The notes under the pieces were generated by a model. The model was not told the origin of the DNA. It worked only from the letters and a program-made list of their open reading frames with translations, and searched no databases. Below are positions 38,402 through 47,529 of a DNA stretch of 64,000 bases, piece by piece. The position numbers and the translations under genes are program-made. This stretch comes from Westiellopsis prolifica IICB1 (lineage in GTDB: Bacteria; Cyanobacteriota; Cyanobacteriia; Cyanobacteriales; Nostocaceae). The DNA lies in contig NZ_NAPS01000002.1 in the NCBI RefSeq assembly GCF_004323185.1, positions 1,773,892-1,837,891 on the forward strand. Direction: 5' to 3'. Numbering within the stretch: position 1 is the first letter of the stretch; each line of letters begins with the position of its first letter.

Positions 38402-38943
38402 GGTTGAGTAATTTGGAAATCTTCAAAGATAACTGAGAAACCTTCTCCCTCTGGTGAGGCACACATTAGCCCCACTTGTAATGTTTCTGTATGGGTAAGA
38501 TATGCCAGTCGCAGCATTTGATAATTCTCGCCATCAAGAGAATATTGCACCTCTAAAGTTTCTGAGCGACGTTGTACGCGCAGCCATAAAGCAGCTGGTG
38601 GTTGTGATAAGGGGACTACTGACCAATCTGAATAATCTCTTGTCACTACAGCGCTGACATTCTGCACCCCTTCAACATACTCAATCCCGCATTTGAGCCA
38701 GGTATTTTCGTTCTCCCGAATCATCAATCCAGCTTGGTCATATAAAGCCTGATACTTTCCTATAATTTTGACCTCAACTGTAAAATTACCCTTTACTTGC
38801 TGATAGTAAAAGTTGCCATTATCACGCATGAAATTATAGTGAGTCTTTTGCCAAAAATCTGTTTTGGGGTCTGCGTTCACAGAAATAACTTTTGCTTGAT
38901 CATTCCAGATAGAAGGTTCGTTGTACCACTTCATTTGAGTCAT
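38398..38943 (-). CDS. DUF1349 family protein (concanavalin-like fold)
   Basis: 181 aa, cytosolic. TDFWQKTHYNFMRDNGNFYYQ, AGLMIRENENTWLKCGIEYVEG, and a C-terminal QVGLMCASPEGEGFSVIFEDFQI match DUF1349, a beta-jelly-roll family possibly binding carbohydrate. No signal peptide. The last codons end in a repeat. Function unproven. Confidence 0.85.
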   Translation of the reverse strand: MTQMKWYNEPSIWNDQAKVISVNADPKTDFWQKTHYNFMRDNGNFYYQQVKGNFTVEVKIIGKYQALYDQAGLMIRENENTWLKCGIEYVEGVQNVSAVVTRDYSDWSVVPLSQPPAALWLRVQRRSETLEVQYSLDGENYQMLRLAYLTHTETLQVGLMCASPEGEGFSVIFEDFQITQP

Positions 38944-38993
38944 AGATTTATCATGTCAAACTAGTTATACAATCAAGCACAAATTACTGTCTA

Positions 38994-39104
38994 ATACCAA
39001 TTATTTATGAAGATGCACAGAATATAAAAAACTAACCGCCAAGACGCCAAGACGCCAAGATTGGAGAGTTAGTCATTTAGTGCGGCTTCACATTAAATTG
39101 GTAT
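38994..39104. mobile_element. MITE-like element with taccaatt ends
   Basis: ataccaatt (38994-39002) and aattggtat (39096-39104), with imperfect extension to about 19 bp. Inside are three cgccaaga units. No ORF. Similar half-elements (aataccaattctt) appear near 22155. Confidence 0.55.
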
Positions 39105-39399
39105 AACTATTTAATTTAGCAATGAAAATGTTCAGAATTTCATATGCGTTTACTCTGATTTAAACTACCCCGTGGCGGGACTATACGCGGCCTTCATTTT
39201 GTGCCAGTTGTATAAGTCCTGATTAATTTATGCTTTGGAAGTTGCTCAGAAGATTAACCGTAAAAAATAATACATTTTGCCCCAAAATACGATATAAAAG
39301 GGCAAATTTCGCCTTGGTGAAATCGAGTTTATGTTAAAATAAGCTCGGAGAATAAAGTTCGGCGGTGGTGTTCTTGTTTTTGTTGAAAACTGCAAGTGG

Positions 39400-39440
39400 C
39401 TCTCCGGATGAACGGCTCTGCATAACCGAATTCTGGAGAG
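39400..39440 (+). promoter_or_regulatory. Hairpin masking the ribosome site of the RRM gene
   Basis: ctctccgga (39400-39408) pairs with tctggagag (39432-39440) in nine pairs, one of them G-U, loop 23 bases. The right arm contains the GGAGAG ribosome site four bases before ATG 39445. Melting or protein binding would set translation. Cyanobacterial rbp genes are known to be cold-induced; regulation by this stem is inferred. Confidence 0.55.
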
Positions 39441-39444
39441 ATTA

Positions 39445-39759
39445 ATGTCAATTTACGTAGGCAACCTATCCTACAACGTTAGCCAAGAAGAATTAAGCGA
39501 CGTATTTTCAGAGTATGGCACTGTGACGCGAGTTCAACTTCCCACAGATCGGGAAACAGGTCGCTCACGAGGTTTTGGTTTCGTAGAAATGGAATCAGAA
39601 GAAGCAGAAACGGCTGCTATTAATGCCTTGGATGGTGCCGAATGGAAAGGTCGCGTAATGAAAGTTAATAAAGCCAGACCACGGGAGGAAAAAGGTGGGC
39701 GTTCCAATGGCAATAGCTGGGGAAAAGCTAACGCCGGTGGATACTCTCGACGCTATTAA
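39445..39759 (+). CDS. RRM-type RNA-binding protein (Rbp family)
   Basis: 104 aa. One RNA recognition motif: RNP2 IYVGNLSY (residues 3-10) and RNP1 RGFGFVEM (about 43-50), followed by a short Gly/Ser/Asn-rich tail ending YSRRY. Typical of cold-inducible cyanobacterial RNA-binding proteins, which also take part in mRNA localisation. The long leader upstream (about 140 bases or more) and a clear terminator downstream mark it as a single-gene transcript. Confidence 0.95.
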   Translation: MSIYVGNLSYNVSQEELSDVFSEYGTVTRVQLPTDRETGRSRGFGFVEMESEEAETAAINALDGAEWKGRVMKVNKARPREEKGGRSNGNSWGKANAGGYSRRY

Positions 39760-39865
39760 ATTCTGAATTAACTGATAAAGCTCAATCTGAAGAGCATTAA
39801 GCATTAAATTGCCAGCAGGCATAAATTATAACTATTCGCCAAGCGCAATATAATTACGCGAGAAC

Positions 39866-39905
39866 AGCAGATTCAATCATACACTGAATCTGCTTATTAT
39901 TTTGA
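39866..39905 (+). terminator. Intrinsic terminator of the RRM gene
   Basis: agcagattca (39866-39875), nine-base loop, tgaatctgct (39885-39894), then tattattttgaaatttttt. About 110 bases after the stop codon. Confidence 0.75.
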
Positions 39906-40084
39906 AATTTTTTAGTGGGTAGTGGTAAAAAACCAATAACTCACAAATAACAAACTTAAGGATAAATTAATTTGATGGTATTGATCCCGTAATACAGACA
40001 TATTCGCAAAACTTTAGTTAAAAACACAATAGAATTAACACAGTTGATTCCTTAAATGTCTAATAGCCAAAACCTATACAGCTC

Positions 40085-41647
40085 ATGGATTTTGCTAATG
40101 TTGCATCCCAGTTGAATGCTGGAACGATATTACCAGAGGGAATTGTCATCATCACCCTTTTGGGGGTTTTGATAGTGGACTTGATTTTGGGGCGCACTTC
40201 TTCACGCTGGATTGGATATCTAGCGATCGCAGGTTTGTTTGCTTCCATAGTCGCCCTCTATTTTAAATGGGATAATACCAATCCCCTATTCTTTGCTGGT
40301 GCTTTCAACGGCGATAACCTCAGTATTGTCTTTCGCGGCATTATTGCTTTGTCCGCAGCTGTGACAATTTTGATGTCAATTCGTTACGTTGAGCAAAGTG
40401 GCACTGCTTTAGCGGAATTCATAGCGATTTTGCTGACAGCTACCTTGGGAGGAATGTTTTTATCAGGGGCCAATGAACTAGTGATGATTTTCATCTCACT
40501 AGAAACCTTGAGTATTTCCTCTTATTTGCTGACTGGTTACACCAAGCGCGATCCCCGTTCTAATGAAGCAGCATTGAAATATTTGTTAATTGGTGCTGCA
40601 AGTACGGCGGTATTTTTGTATGGCGTTTCTTTGCTGTACGGTTTGTCTGGTGGACAAACAGAACTTAGTGCGATCGCTAATGGTATCGCTACAGCTAACC
40701 TGTCTCAATCATTGGGTATAGTTATTGCCCTGGTATTTACCATTGCAGGTATTGGCTTTAAAATCTCCGCCGCACCCTTCCACCAGTGGACACCAGACGT
40801 TTATGAAGGCGCACCCACCCCAGTCATTGCTTTTTTATCTGTCGGTTCCAAAGCGGCTGGTTTTGCTTTAGCTATTCGTTTGCTGACAAATGTTTTCCCT
40901 CTTGTCGCCGAAGAGTGGAAGTTTGTCTTCACCGCTTTAGCTGTGCTGAGTATGGTGTTGGGTAACGTCGTCGCCTTAGCACAAACCAGCATGAAACGGA
41001 TGTTAGCTTATTCATCCATTGCCCAAGCAGGGTTTGTGATGATTGGATTGATTGCTGACACTCAAGCCGGATACGCCAGCATGATATTTTATCTGTTGGT
41101 CTATCTGTTTATGAACCTGTGCGGTTTTACTTGTGTGATTCTCTTCTCTCTGCGGACGGGAACTGACCAAATTGCCGAATATTCTGGTTTATACCAGAAA
41201 GATGCACTGTTGACTTTGGGATTAAGTCTTTCTCTGTTGTCGTTGGGTGGTATTCCGCCTTTAGCTGGATTTTTTGGAAAGATTTACTTATTCTGGGCTG
41301 GTTGGCAAGCAGGTCTTTACTGGTTAGTTTTGTTGGGGTTAATTACTAGTGTTGTCTCCATTTACTACTACATTCGTGTAGTCAAGATGATGGTGGTTAA
41401 AGAACCCCAAGAAATGTCCGACGCTGTGAAGAATTATCCCGCTATCAGTTGGAATTTGCCTGGATTTAGACCTTTGCAAGTGGGTTTGATAACTACTTTG
41501 ATCGCCACTACAATTGCTGGAATTTTGTCGAATCCATTATTTACCTTGGCTAACAATTCCGTCACCGATATTCCAACTTTACAAGCTAAAACAGTTGCTA
41601 GTACACAAGTAAATGTGATTTCTACTCAACAAACCGAGGGGCTGTAG
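40085..41647 (+). CDS. ndhB: NAD(P)H-quinone oxidoreductase (NDH-1) subunit 2, NdhB
   Basis: 520 aa polytopic proton-pumping subunit of the thylakoid NDH-1 complex, used in respiration, cyclic flow and CO2 uptake. Start [19 protein letters not shown] is the family's; [28 protein letters not shown] and [21 protein letters not shown] are hallmark segments, with a Lys/Glu pair in membrane helices. About 14 hydrophobic segments. Full length, single gene, with a terminator 45 bases after the stop. Confidence 0.96.
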   Translation: MDFANVASQLNAGTILPEGIVIITLLGVLIVDLILGRTSSRWIGYLAIAGLFASIVALYFKWDNTNPLFFAGAFNGDNLSIVFRGIIALSAAVTILMSIRYVEQSGTALAEFIAILLTATLGGMFLSGANELVMIFISLETLSISSYLLTGYTKRDPRSNEAALKYLLIGAASTAVFLYGVSLLYGLSGGQTELSAIANGIATANLSQSLGIVIALVFTIAGIGFKISAAPFHQWTPDVYEGAPTPVIAFLSVGSKAAGFALAIRLLTNVFPLVAEEWKFVFTALAVLSMVLGNVVALAQTSMKRMLAYSSIAQAGFVMIGLIADTQAGYASMIFYLLVYLFMNLCGFTCVILFSLRTGTDQIAEYSGLYQKDALLTLGLSLSLLSLGGIPPLAGFFGKIYLFWAGWQAGLYWLVLLGLITSVVSIYYYIRVVKMMVVKEPQEMSDAVKNYPAISWNLPGFRPLQVGLITTLIATTIAGILSNPLFTLANNSVTDIPTLQAKTVASTQVNVISTQQTEGL

Positions 41648-41690
41648 ATTTTATTGCAAATACTTGCTCTGTCTAATATTTTGCAACAAG

Positions 41691-41719
41691 ATGCCTGACA
41701 AAAATGTCAGGCATTTTTG
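41691..41719 (+). terminator. Intrinsic terminator of ndhB
   Basis: atgcctgaca (41691-41700), loop aaaa, tgtcaggcat (41705-41714), then ttttt. A textbook hairpin with U-run. Confidence 0.85.
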
Positions 41720-41857
41720 CGTCTTTAGATCTTAAAGTTAAGGTGAGTTCGATAAATTTTATTAGTCACAAGATTTCGCTCACAAATAAATAGCTGTTGT
41801 AAATAGCGATCGCTTTTTCCTTTACAAATTAACAAGCGATCGCCTTATTTACCAAGT

Positions 41858-42100
41858 CTACATCTTACCTTTTTGCATTACTTCCTGAAGATGATGACGG
41901 ATCTCTTGTGCTTGCTCAATGTCAGACTGACGCAATTTTTGGAACAATTCTACACAAGGCTGAGAACCAGCTTGTTGTGCATCTTGGATATAGGTATCGT
42001 AAGCTTTAATCGCTTCACCTTTATTGTGCAACACAGTTAAAAAGTCGTATTCTAGGTCGCTAATAGGATTTTGAGCTTGTCTTTCTGTAGTTTGAGTCAT
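41858..42100 (-). CDS. Small helical protein (hypothetical), source of a duplicated fragment
   Basis: 80 aa, all helical by composition: ISDLEYDFLTVLHNKGEAIKAYDTYIQDAQ, then ELFQKLRQSDIEQAQEIRHHLQEVM. It resembles a small ferritin-like two-helix hairpin (conserved E, H near the end), but I cannot name a family. ATG 42100 with a GGAGGG ribosome site about 6 bases upstream. The 3' third and its flank are copied at 55020-55152. Confidence 0.7.
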   Translation of the reverse strand: MTQTTERQAQNPISDLEYDFLTVLHNKGEAIKAYDTYIQDAQQAGSQPCVELFQKLRQSDIEQAQEIRHHLQEVMQKGKM

Positions 42101-42180
42101 TGATTCACCCTCCTTTAGGCTTTCTATACTTACTTCTACTAGCCCTCAAAGAGGTGTTCATCTGTCCAGAAGGGTATAAG

Positions 42181-42239
42181 GGGATCGGGGAAAGGGGATC
42201 GGGGAAAGGGGATCGGGGAAAGGGGATCGGGAATTGGGC
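42181..42239. repeat. 14-bp tandem repeat gggatcggggaaag
   Basis: Three full copies from 42181 and a fourth partial one. Same low-complexity class as the repeats at 1870-2020. Confidence 0.85.
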
Positions 42240-42273
42240 TTTAAGAGTCGTTTTTCGGAAATAAGTAGTTGTA

Positions 42274-42690
42274 TTTCGCTGACGGGTCTTTTATACTCGG
42301 CGATGAGTGTTTGATACTCGACGATGAGTGTTTGATACTCGACAACGAGTGTTTGATACTCGACGACGAGTGTTTGATACTCGATGACGAGTGTTTGATA
42401 CTCGATGACGAGTGTTTGATACTCGACGACGAGTGTTTGATACTCGACGACGAGTGTTTGATACTCAACGACGAGTGTTTGATACTCGACGACGAGTGTT
42501 TTATACTCGACGACGAGTGTTTGATACTCAACGACGAGTGTTTGATACTCAACGACGAGTGTTTTATACTCGACGACGAGTGTTTGATACTCGACGATGA
42601 GTGTTTAATACTCGACGATGAGTGTTTGATCCTCGGCGATGAGTCTTTTATCCTCGACGACGGGTGTTTGATACTCGACAACAGGGAAGA
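42274..42690. repeat. 21-bp palindromic tandem array, about 18-20 units
   Basis: Eighteen full units of 21 bp start every 21 bases from 42295 to 42652; degenerate units at 42274 and 42673 flank them. The consensus is actcgacgacgagtgtttga plus one base, with changes mostly at unit positions 5-11 and 19. Each unit holds a small hairpin actcg-acga-cgagt. Because the period is divisible by three, several frames stay open on both strands, which explains long low-complexity ORFs (KHSSSSI or DDECLIL repeats). No spacers, so not CRISPR. It lies downstream of the PsiE-like gene. Confidence 0.95.
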
Positions 42691-42768
42691 GTAAAAAACA
42701 AGGGAGAATCTATCAAAAATATTCGACCTGTCCTCCTTGTCTTCCCACACTCCCCACACTCCCTTCCC

Positions 42769-43308
42769 TTATCTCCTTTTTTGGATTGACGCGGTTCGCT
42801 CAAATTCTTGCTGTTTTTGTTGTTGATTACTGTCCATATATACAATTGGGCAAGATTTTGTGTTAGCACTAATGCAATCCATATGCGGTGTTTTGGCACA
42901 CACTATTAGTAATGCACCAAGAATTAATAATAAGGCACAAATTGAAGCTCCCTGAATCCAAGAAATTTCCAAAGCTCCATGCACAACTACTTCTCGAAGT
43001 ACTGATACAATTGTGACTTCAACTGCCACACCTACAGCAATACTGTGTTCTTGTAAGTAAATCATCAGCAATCGAAATAATTCCACCAAAATTAAGATAA
43101 ATAATATTTTGGCAGTCACTAGTTTATAGTCAAGTTGTTGTGTGATGGCCATAAATATCGACCATAGTTGCATTAGCATGACGCCAAATAAGCTCAAACA
43201 CAAGATAACCACAATTAAATCTTGGAAGGCTTCCATATTGCGGACTATCCAGTGTCGATCAAACCAGCGATCGCAAAACAAAAATTGGCTTTTGGGGCGC
43301 TTGTTCAT
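42769..43308 (-). CDS. PsiE-like membrane protein
   Basis: 179 aa from ATG 43308 (MNKRPKSQF). Four hydrophobic segments (about 30-50, 65-85, 90-110, 120-145) with VELFRLLMIYLQEHSIAVGVAVEVTIVSVLREVVV, the conserved region of the phosphate-starvation-inducible PsiE family. The C-terminus is soluble, Gln-rich, and holds three cysteines. Function of PsiE is not known. The tail may extend into low-complexity DNA. Confidence 0.78.
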   Translation of the reverse strand: MNKRPKSQFLFCDRWFDRHWIVRNMEAFQDLIVVILCLSLFGVMLMQLWSIFMAITQQLDYKLVTAKILFILILVELFRLLMIYLQEHSIAVGVAVEVTIVSVLREVVVHGALEISWIQGASICALLLILGALLIVCAKTPHMDCISANTKSCPIVYMDSNQQQKQQEFERTASIQKRR

Positions 43309-43531
43309 GAATTTTCCATTTTCATATTGGGACAACTGTTGACACACCAGCCAGTCCACCCAATACTTTTATTTTGGCAGAATTAAAGATGAGGGGAACA
43401 TGGAAGCAAAGTTTTTGGCTTTTAGAAAAAGGGCGTAGGAGTGTATGAAGATTTTGATTAGTTTTTGATACTTTCAATACTTTAAGGATACTTTTAGGCA
43501 TATACTAATTTTTGCGTTGAGGAATTAAGTC

Positions 43532-44158
43532 ATGACTCAAGCTTTACGGAAACTAGTTACATTTGATGAATTCGTTACTTGGTATCCCGAAAACTCACAA
43601 CACCGATATGAATTATACGATGGAGTAATTATTGAGATGCCCCCACCTACAGGTGATCATGAAGAGGTAGTTGGATTTTTAGTTGGAGAAATAGTTACAG
43701 AATATAAACGTTTAAAACTGCCTTACTTTATCCCCAAAATAGCATTCGTCAAGCCATATGAAAGTGAATCAGCTTATTCGCCTGATGTGGTGATACTAAA
43801 TCAGCCTAACCTAGTAAATGAACCACTCTGGAAAAAAGCATCTACTGTTAGCCAAGCTGAATCTATTCCTCTGGTTATTGAAGTTGTTAGTACCAATTGG
43901 CGCGATGATTATCTCAAAAAAGTGGCTGATTATGAGGCTGTAGGTATTCGAGAATACTGGATTGTAGATTATGCAGCTTTAGGAGGTAGACGGTTTATTG
44001 GCAACCCTAAGCAACCAACTATTTCTATTTATGCTTTGATTGAAGGTGAATATCAAATTAATCAGTTTCGGGGTAATGAGCGCATTGTATCACCAACATT
44101 TCCAGAATTGAATTTGACTGCTCAACATATTTTTGAAGTTGGGGGGACATATAATTAG
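43532..44158 (+). CDS. Uma2 family endonuclease-like protein (DUF820)
   Basis: 208 aa. VTFDEFVTWYPENSQHRYELYDGVIIEMPPPTGDHE at the N-terminus, SPDVVIL with the catalytic Asp, LVIEVVSTNW with the Glu, and DYLKKVADYEAVGIREYWIVD with the Lys: all expected parts of the PD-(D/E)XK Uma2 fold. Complete. Its stop overlaps the stop of the convergent GNAT gene by four bases. Confidence 0.88.
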   Translation: MTQALRKLVTFDEFVTWYPENSQHRYELYDGVIIEMPPPTGDHEEVVGFLVGEIVTEYKRLKLPYFIPKIAFVKPYESESAYSPDVVILNQPNLVNEPLWKKASTVSQAESIPLVIEVVSTNWRDDYLKKVADYEAVGIREYWIVDYAALGGRRFIGNPKQPTISIYALIEGEYQINQFRGNERIVSPTFPELNLTAQHIFEVGGTYN

Positions 44159-44619
44159 GTATCTTGATAATGCATCAAGACTACAGGTACAATACCTAGC
44201 TTTCTTCCTAACTCAGATAATTGAAACTTGCGTTGTAGCGATCGCGGTAAATCTTCAAAAGCGATAGGTACAAAACCAAATTTATGATAAAAATTTGCTA
44301 GGCGCTGACCTAAGCATTCTAAATATAGCGGTTGAGTGGCACTGTGGATTAAATGCTGAGTCAAAATACTCCCCAAGTTGCGATCGCGCCAATTTTGTTT
44401 CACTACTAAACTACCAAGTTCTTGAGCGCCAGAAAAATTACGTAGTTGTCCACAAGCTACTATTTGTTGCTCACATTCAATTACCCAGAATTGTTGCCAA
44501 ATTAATTGTGTTGGATCAAGTTTTGCTGATAGCACCAACCACCGAATTGACCAGATATCAGTTGCAGTTGCTTGGCGGAGAATACAACCAGCGGGTAAAG
44601 ATAAATTCTCTTTTTCCAT
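44155..44619 (-). CDS. GNAT family N-acetyltransferase
   Basis: 154 aa. RQATATDIWSIRWLVLSAKLDPTQL is the usual N-terminus; ELGSLVVKQNWRDRNLGSILTQHLI carries the acetyl-CoA loop (RDRNLGS in place of R-x-x-G-x-G/A), and LGQRLANFYHKFGFVPI follows. Substrate unknown. Convergent with the Uma2 gene with overlapping stops. Confidence 0.85.
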   Translation of the reverse strand: MEKENLSLPAGCILRQATATDIWSIRWLVLSAKLDPTQLIWQQFWVIECEQQIVACGQLRNFSGAQELGSLVVKQNWRDRNLGSILTQHLIHSATQPLYLECLGQRLANFYHKFGFVPIAFEDLPRSLQRKFQLSELGRKLGIVPVVLMHYQDT

Positions 44620-44745
44620 AATTCCATATTGGTACGCATCAAATTAAATTTGTATTATGTTTATTAGTAATTATCAATAAATTTGTAATTGTTTATTCAA
44701 TTAGATATCCCTCGTATGTACAAGCTTTTCGGGCTAATTTGTCGT

Positions 44746-47286
44746 CTAGTCAGATTGGCGGGTACATCCTTGAAGCAATTGAAACTGTTTATTCTCAGCG
44801 TTTGTCTTTGTGTTTTTGTTTGGATCTGGTGGAGTAACTGTAACTAATAACCGCTTCTTAATTTCGTTGCGATCGCCATTATTCAAATCAAAACTAATAG
44901 TCTTGATACCATATCTAGGGTTAAACACATCACTTTCAAGAGGACTCTGTTGATTCTGTTTTTGAATTTCTTGAAAAAGAGTACCTCTTGAAAGTGGTTT
45001 TTGTGACTGTTGTGACTGTTGTGACCGAAAAATAGGAAATAATACTTGCACTGCTTCATACGATAAAGCTGTTAGTCGATTTACTGTACCTCCCCATTTT
45101 TGATTTGCATCCCTTGTAAATGTGCGATTACCGCAACCAGCAAACCAGTCTGTTGCAAGTACGAATTTTGTTGATAATTTATTATTATCGGTAATTGCTC
45201 CATACTGAAGAAGAGGATTTGAGCCTAGAATTTTTTGTACTTTGTTAAACTTATCTATCTTCTTCAGCACATGTTTAGCATTTTTATAGGCAGTCTCACT
45301 ATCTGTAGCACCATCAGGAAACAAAGCAATTATATCAGAATCGCCGATCTTATTTAAAATGTCATCAACCTTGAATTTACTATCATTTAAATTAATCGGA
45401 ATTTCAACTGTTAGGTTTCGTGGTAGTTTTGACTTAAATTCTTTAAATAGGTCTTCACTGTATTTGTCTTCTTTGTTGTATAAAACAGCTATTTTTGGTT
45501 GTTGTAAGTTCAGATTCTCTACATAATTAGCCAAAGATTGTGCCTCAAGTTGAACAGACGAAGCTGTTCTGAAGAATGCTTTATGACCACAACGAGTTCT
45601 GAGTTCACTCACTGAACTGCTTGGGGAAATTACAACTAGGTTTTGGTCATATTTTTTTAGTGCAGCACAAGTAACATCGCTAGCATAGTGACCAATCACA
45701 GCAAGAATGGATCGACCTTCTTCAAACGTCATTTCACTTAGTTTGTCTGCAATAGATCCGGCTTGCTCTTTCAAGTTGCGATCATTTGCAATTACTACTT
45801 CTAGATTAATTTTTTCACTTTCTATTGCTTTAGTTTGTGCTTGAGCCACACCAAATAAAATTTGTTGTCCTTGAGCAAAAAAATCGTTATCGTTTTGTGT
45901 CATATCATTCACATTAGTTATAGGAGTAACAACAGCAATGGTATAGATTGGTTTATTGTTTTTCTTTTGTCTTACTATGGCATTATTTCGGAAAATATAA
46001 ACCTCTGGATCTTTACCCCCAGTATTTATAATTTCATTGAATTTCTTTTCAGCTTCTTGATAACCTTGTATAGAATCTTTTTGAAATTCTGCAATTCCTT
46101 CAGTTTTTAATTTTCTATGATTATGTGTAAGATTTAGATCATAATAAATTGATTTTTCTCCCCAACTAATTAGCTCTTCAGCAGCTTCTGTTTGAGTGGG
46201 AGGGGGTGGGGGTATGTCGGTATATGAAGTAGATCGACAACCATTATCTTGACATCCGATTAAATAACCTAAAAAAACCAATATTGCACCCAATATTGCA
46301 ACTAGACCAATTACAGCCAGAGTATCACGGAGCCAAAATAAATTTAGAGGGAATATAGTTCTTTGTTGCAATTCCCTAGCACGGATTTCTTCAATTCTTT
46401 CCAGTATCACTTCTGTTGATTGAGGGCGGTCTTCAGGACGTTCTCTCATTAGGTCATTAATCAATTTGATGATACCAGAATGAGGAAATACGGTATCTTT
46501 ATTCCAAACTTGTAGTTGATTTCCATACTCATGAGGGTGCTTCTTGGTGAGAAGATAAACAAAAGTTTTGCCAAGAGCATAAAAATCTGATTGAAAAACA
46601 GGTTCACCCTGCCGCACTTCTAAAGGAGTATAACCCCAAGAACCCTCTACAAGAGTTCCTTGAACACCAGGAGTAGCATTTTTAGCTATACCAAAGTCAA
46701 TTAGTGCCAGTTCTTTCCTCCCTTCACCATTAGCTATCAGCATTATATTAGATGGTTTAATATCTCGATGGATAACATCTTTTTGGTGAATAGAACTCAA
46801 TATATTAGTTAATTGCTCCAGTAAATCTAAAGCTAGAGTTTTAGCTTCTCTAGATGATCGAGTAGAACCAATTTTACCATTGTCTCTTATCCAGTCTTCC
46901 AGGTTTTTACCATCAATATATTCCATAATTAAACAGGGAAGTTCGCGGCGTTCTGGGTTGGAAATACTTACTGAAAAACTATCTATACCTCTGGGCAAGG
47001 TACGTTCATTCATATTTAATAGTAATCTTTTTTCTTGCTCAAATAGTCTATCGAGAATAGGGTTACGTCTTATCTGAGTTTTTAAAACTCTTCGTTTCTT
47101 ATTAGTTGTATCTTTAATTTCAAATATCTGATAGTTATCATCGTGAGAAAGCTGCCTTAATGGTCTTAGCAAGTGGAAGCGCCCGTTAATTAACAAATCA
47201 GTTCCGCAATATTGGCATGAAGAAGCATCTATTAAATTTTGCCGATGCTCCTCGCCTGGACACCAAGGATTTATGCAGTAAATCAT
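44746..47286 (-). CDS. Receptor-like Ser/Thr kinase fused to a periplasmic ligand-binding domain
   Basis: 846 aa from ATG 47286. Order: zinc-ribbon-like N-terminus (C4, C9, C24, C27); kinase domain about 36-305 with HRDIKPSN (173-180) and DFG (197-199); one membrane helix (about 322-344); a linker with Pro-rich PPPPPTQ; then an extracytoplasmic type 1 periplasmic-binding (Leu/Ile/Val-receptor-like) domain from about residue 440: YTIAVVTPITN, ILAVIGHYAS, LVVISPSSS, PKIAVLYNKEDKYSED. The Gly loop is weak (RPLRQLSHDDNYQIFEI), but the catalytic loop is intact. It looks like a one-piece sensor for a small ligand. Lies 228 bases downstream of the NB-ARC gene, same strand. Confidence 0.9.
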   Translation of the reverse strand: MIYCINPWCPGEEHRQNLIDASSCQYCGTDLLINGRFHLLRPLRQLSHDDNYQIFEIKDTTNKKRRVLKTQIRRNPILDRLFEQEKRLLLNMNERTLPRGIDSFSVSISNPERRELPCLIMEYIDGKNLEDWIRDNGKIGSTRSSREAKTLALDLLEQLTNILSSIHQKDVIHRDIKPSNIMLIANGEGRKELALIDFGIAKNATPGVQGTLVEGSWGYTPLEVRQGEPVFQSDFYALGKTFVYLLTKKHPHEYGNQLQVWNKDTVFPHSGIIKLINDLMRERPEDRPQSTEVILERIEEIRARELQQRTIFPLNLFWLRDTLAVIGLVAILGAILVFLGYLIGCQDNGCRSTSYTDIPPPPPTQTEAAEELISWGEKSIYYDLNLTHNHRKLKTEGIAEFQKDSIQGYQEAEKKFNEIINTGGKDPEVYIFRNNAIVRQKKNNKPIYTIAVVTPITNVNDMTQNDNDFFAQGQQILFGVAQAQTKAIESEKINLEVVIANDRNLKEQAGSIADKLSEMTFEEGRSILAVIGHYASDVTCAALKKYDQNLVVISPSSSVSELRTRCGHKAFFRTASSVQLEAQSLANYVENLNLQQPKIAVLYNKEDKYSEDLFKEFKSKLPRNLTVEIPINLNDSKFKVDDILNKIGDSDIIALFPDGATDSETAYKNAKHVLKKIDKFNKVQKILGSNPLLQYGAITDNNKLSTKFVLATDWFAGCGNRTFTRDANQKWGGTVNRLTALSYEAVQVLFPIFRSQQSQQSQKPLSRGTLFQEIQKQNQQSPLESDVFNPRYGIKTISFDLNNGDRNEIKKRLLVTVTPPDPNKNTKTNAENKQFQLLQGCTRQSD

Positions 47287-47375
47287 AAAATTAAATGACA
47301 AACTAAGCTTATTTCAGTTATCATTTTTTAGTTTGCCATAAGAACACAAAAAATGATAATCAAACTTAGATTTCA

Positions 47376-47420
47376 AACCCCACATTTTTTAATAATGTGG
47401 AGTTCTAAATCTTATTTCAG
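47376..47420 (-). terminator. Weak hairpin between NB-ARC and kinase genes
   Basis: ccacat and atgtgg arms around a run of t and a, with partial extension (ttagatt / ctaaatc) outward. It could end the NB-ARC transcript before the kinase gene, but the stem is short. Confidence 0.3.
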
Positions 47421-47529
47421 CTATTAACATTTTCTGCTATACTAACAATATATTTACTTTATAAATACTTCTAAAAAATAAAAATCCTAGTGCGAACTCC
47501 CATAACCTGCCATAATTATGCTTGGCAGA

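Noticed and set aside
42274-42690. CRISPR array
   Set aside because: Units are directly adjacent with no unique spacers, and no cas gene is near.
42241-42759. Long open frames with KHSSSSI (minus) and DDECLIL (plus) repeats
   Set aside because: They follow from a 21-bp period; several frames are open on both strands, and no ribosome site or conserved flank supports translation.
44155-44158. Four-base stop overlap of the Uma2 and GNAT genes as regulation
   Set aside because: Convergent overlaps of this size are common and carry no clear signal.
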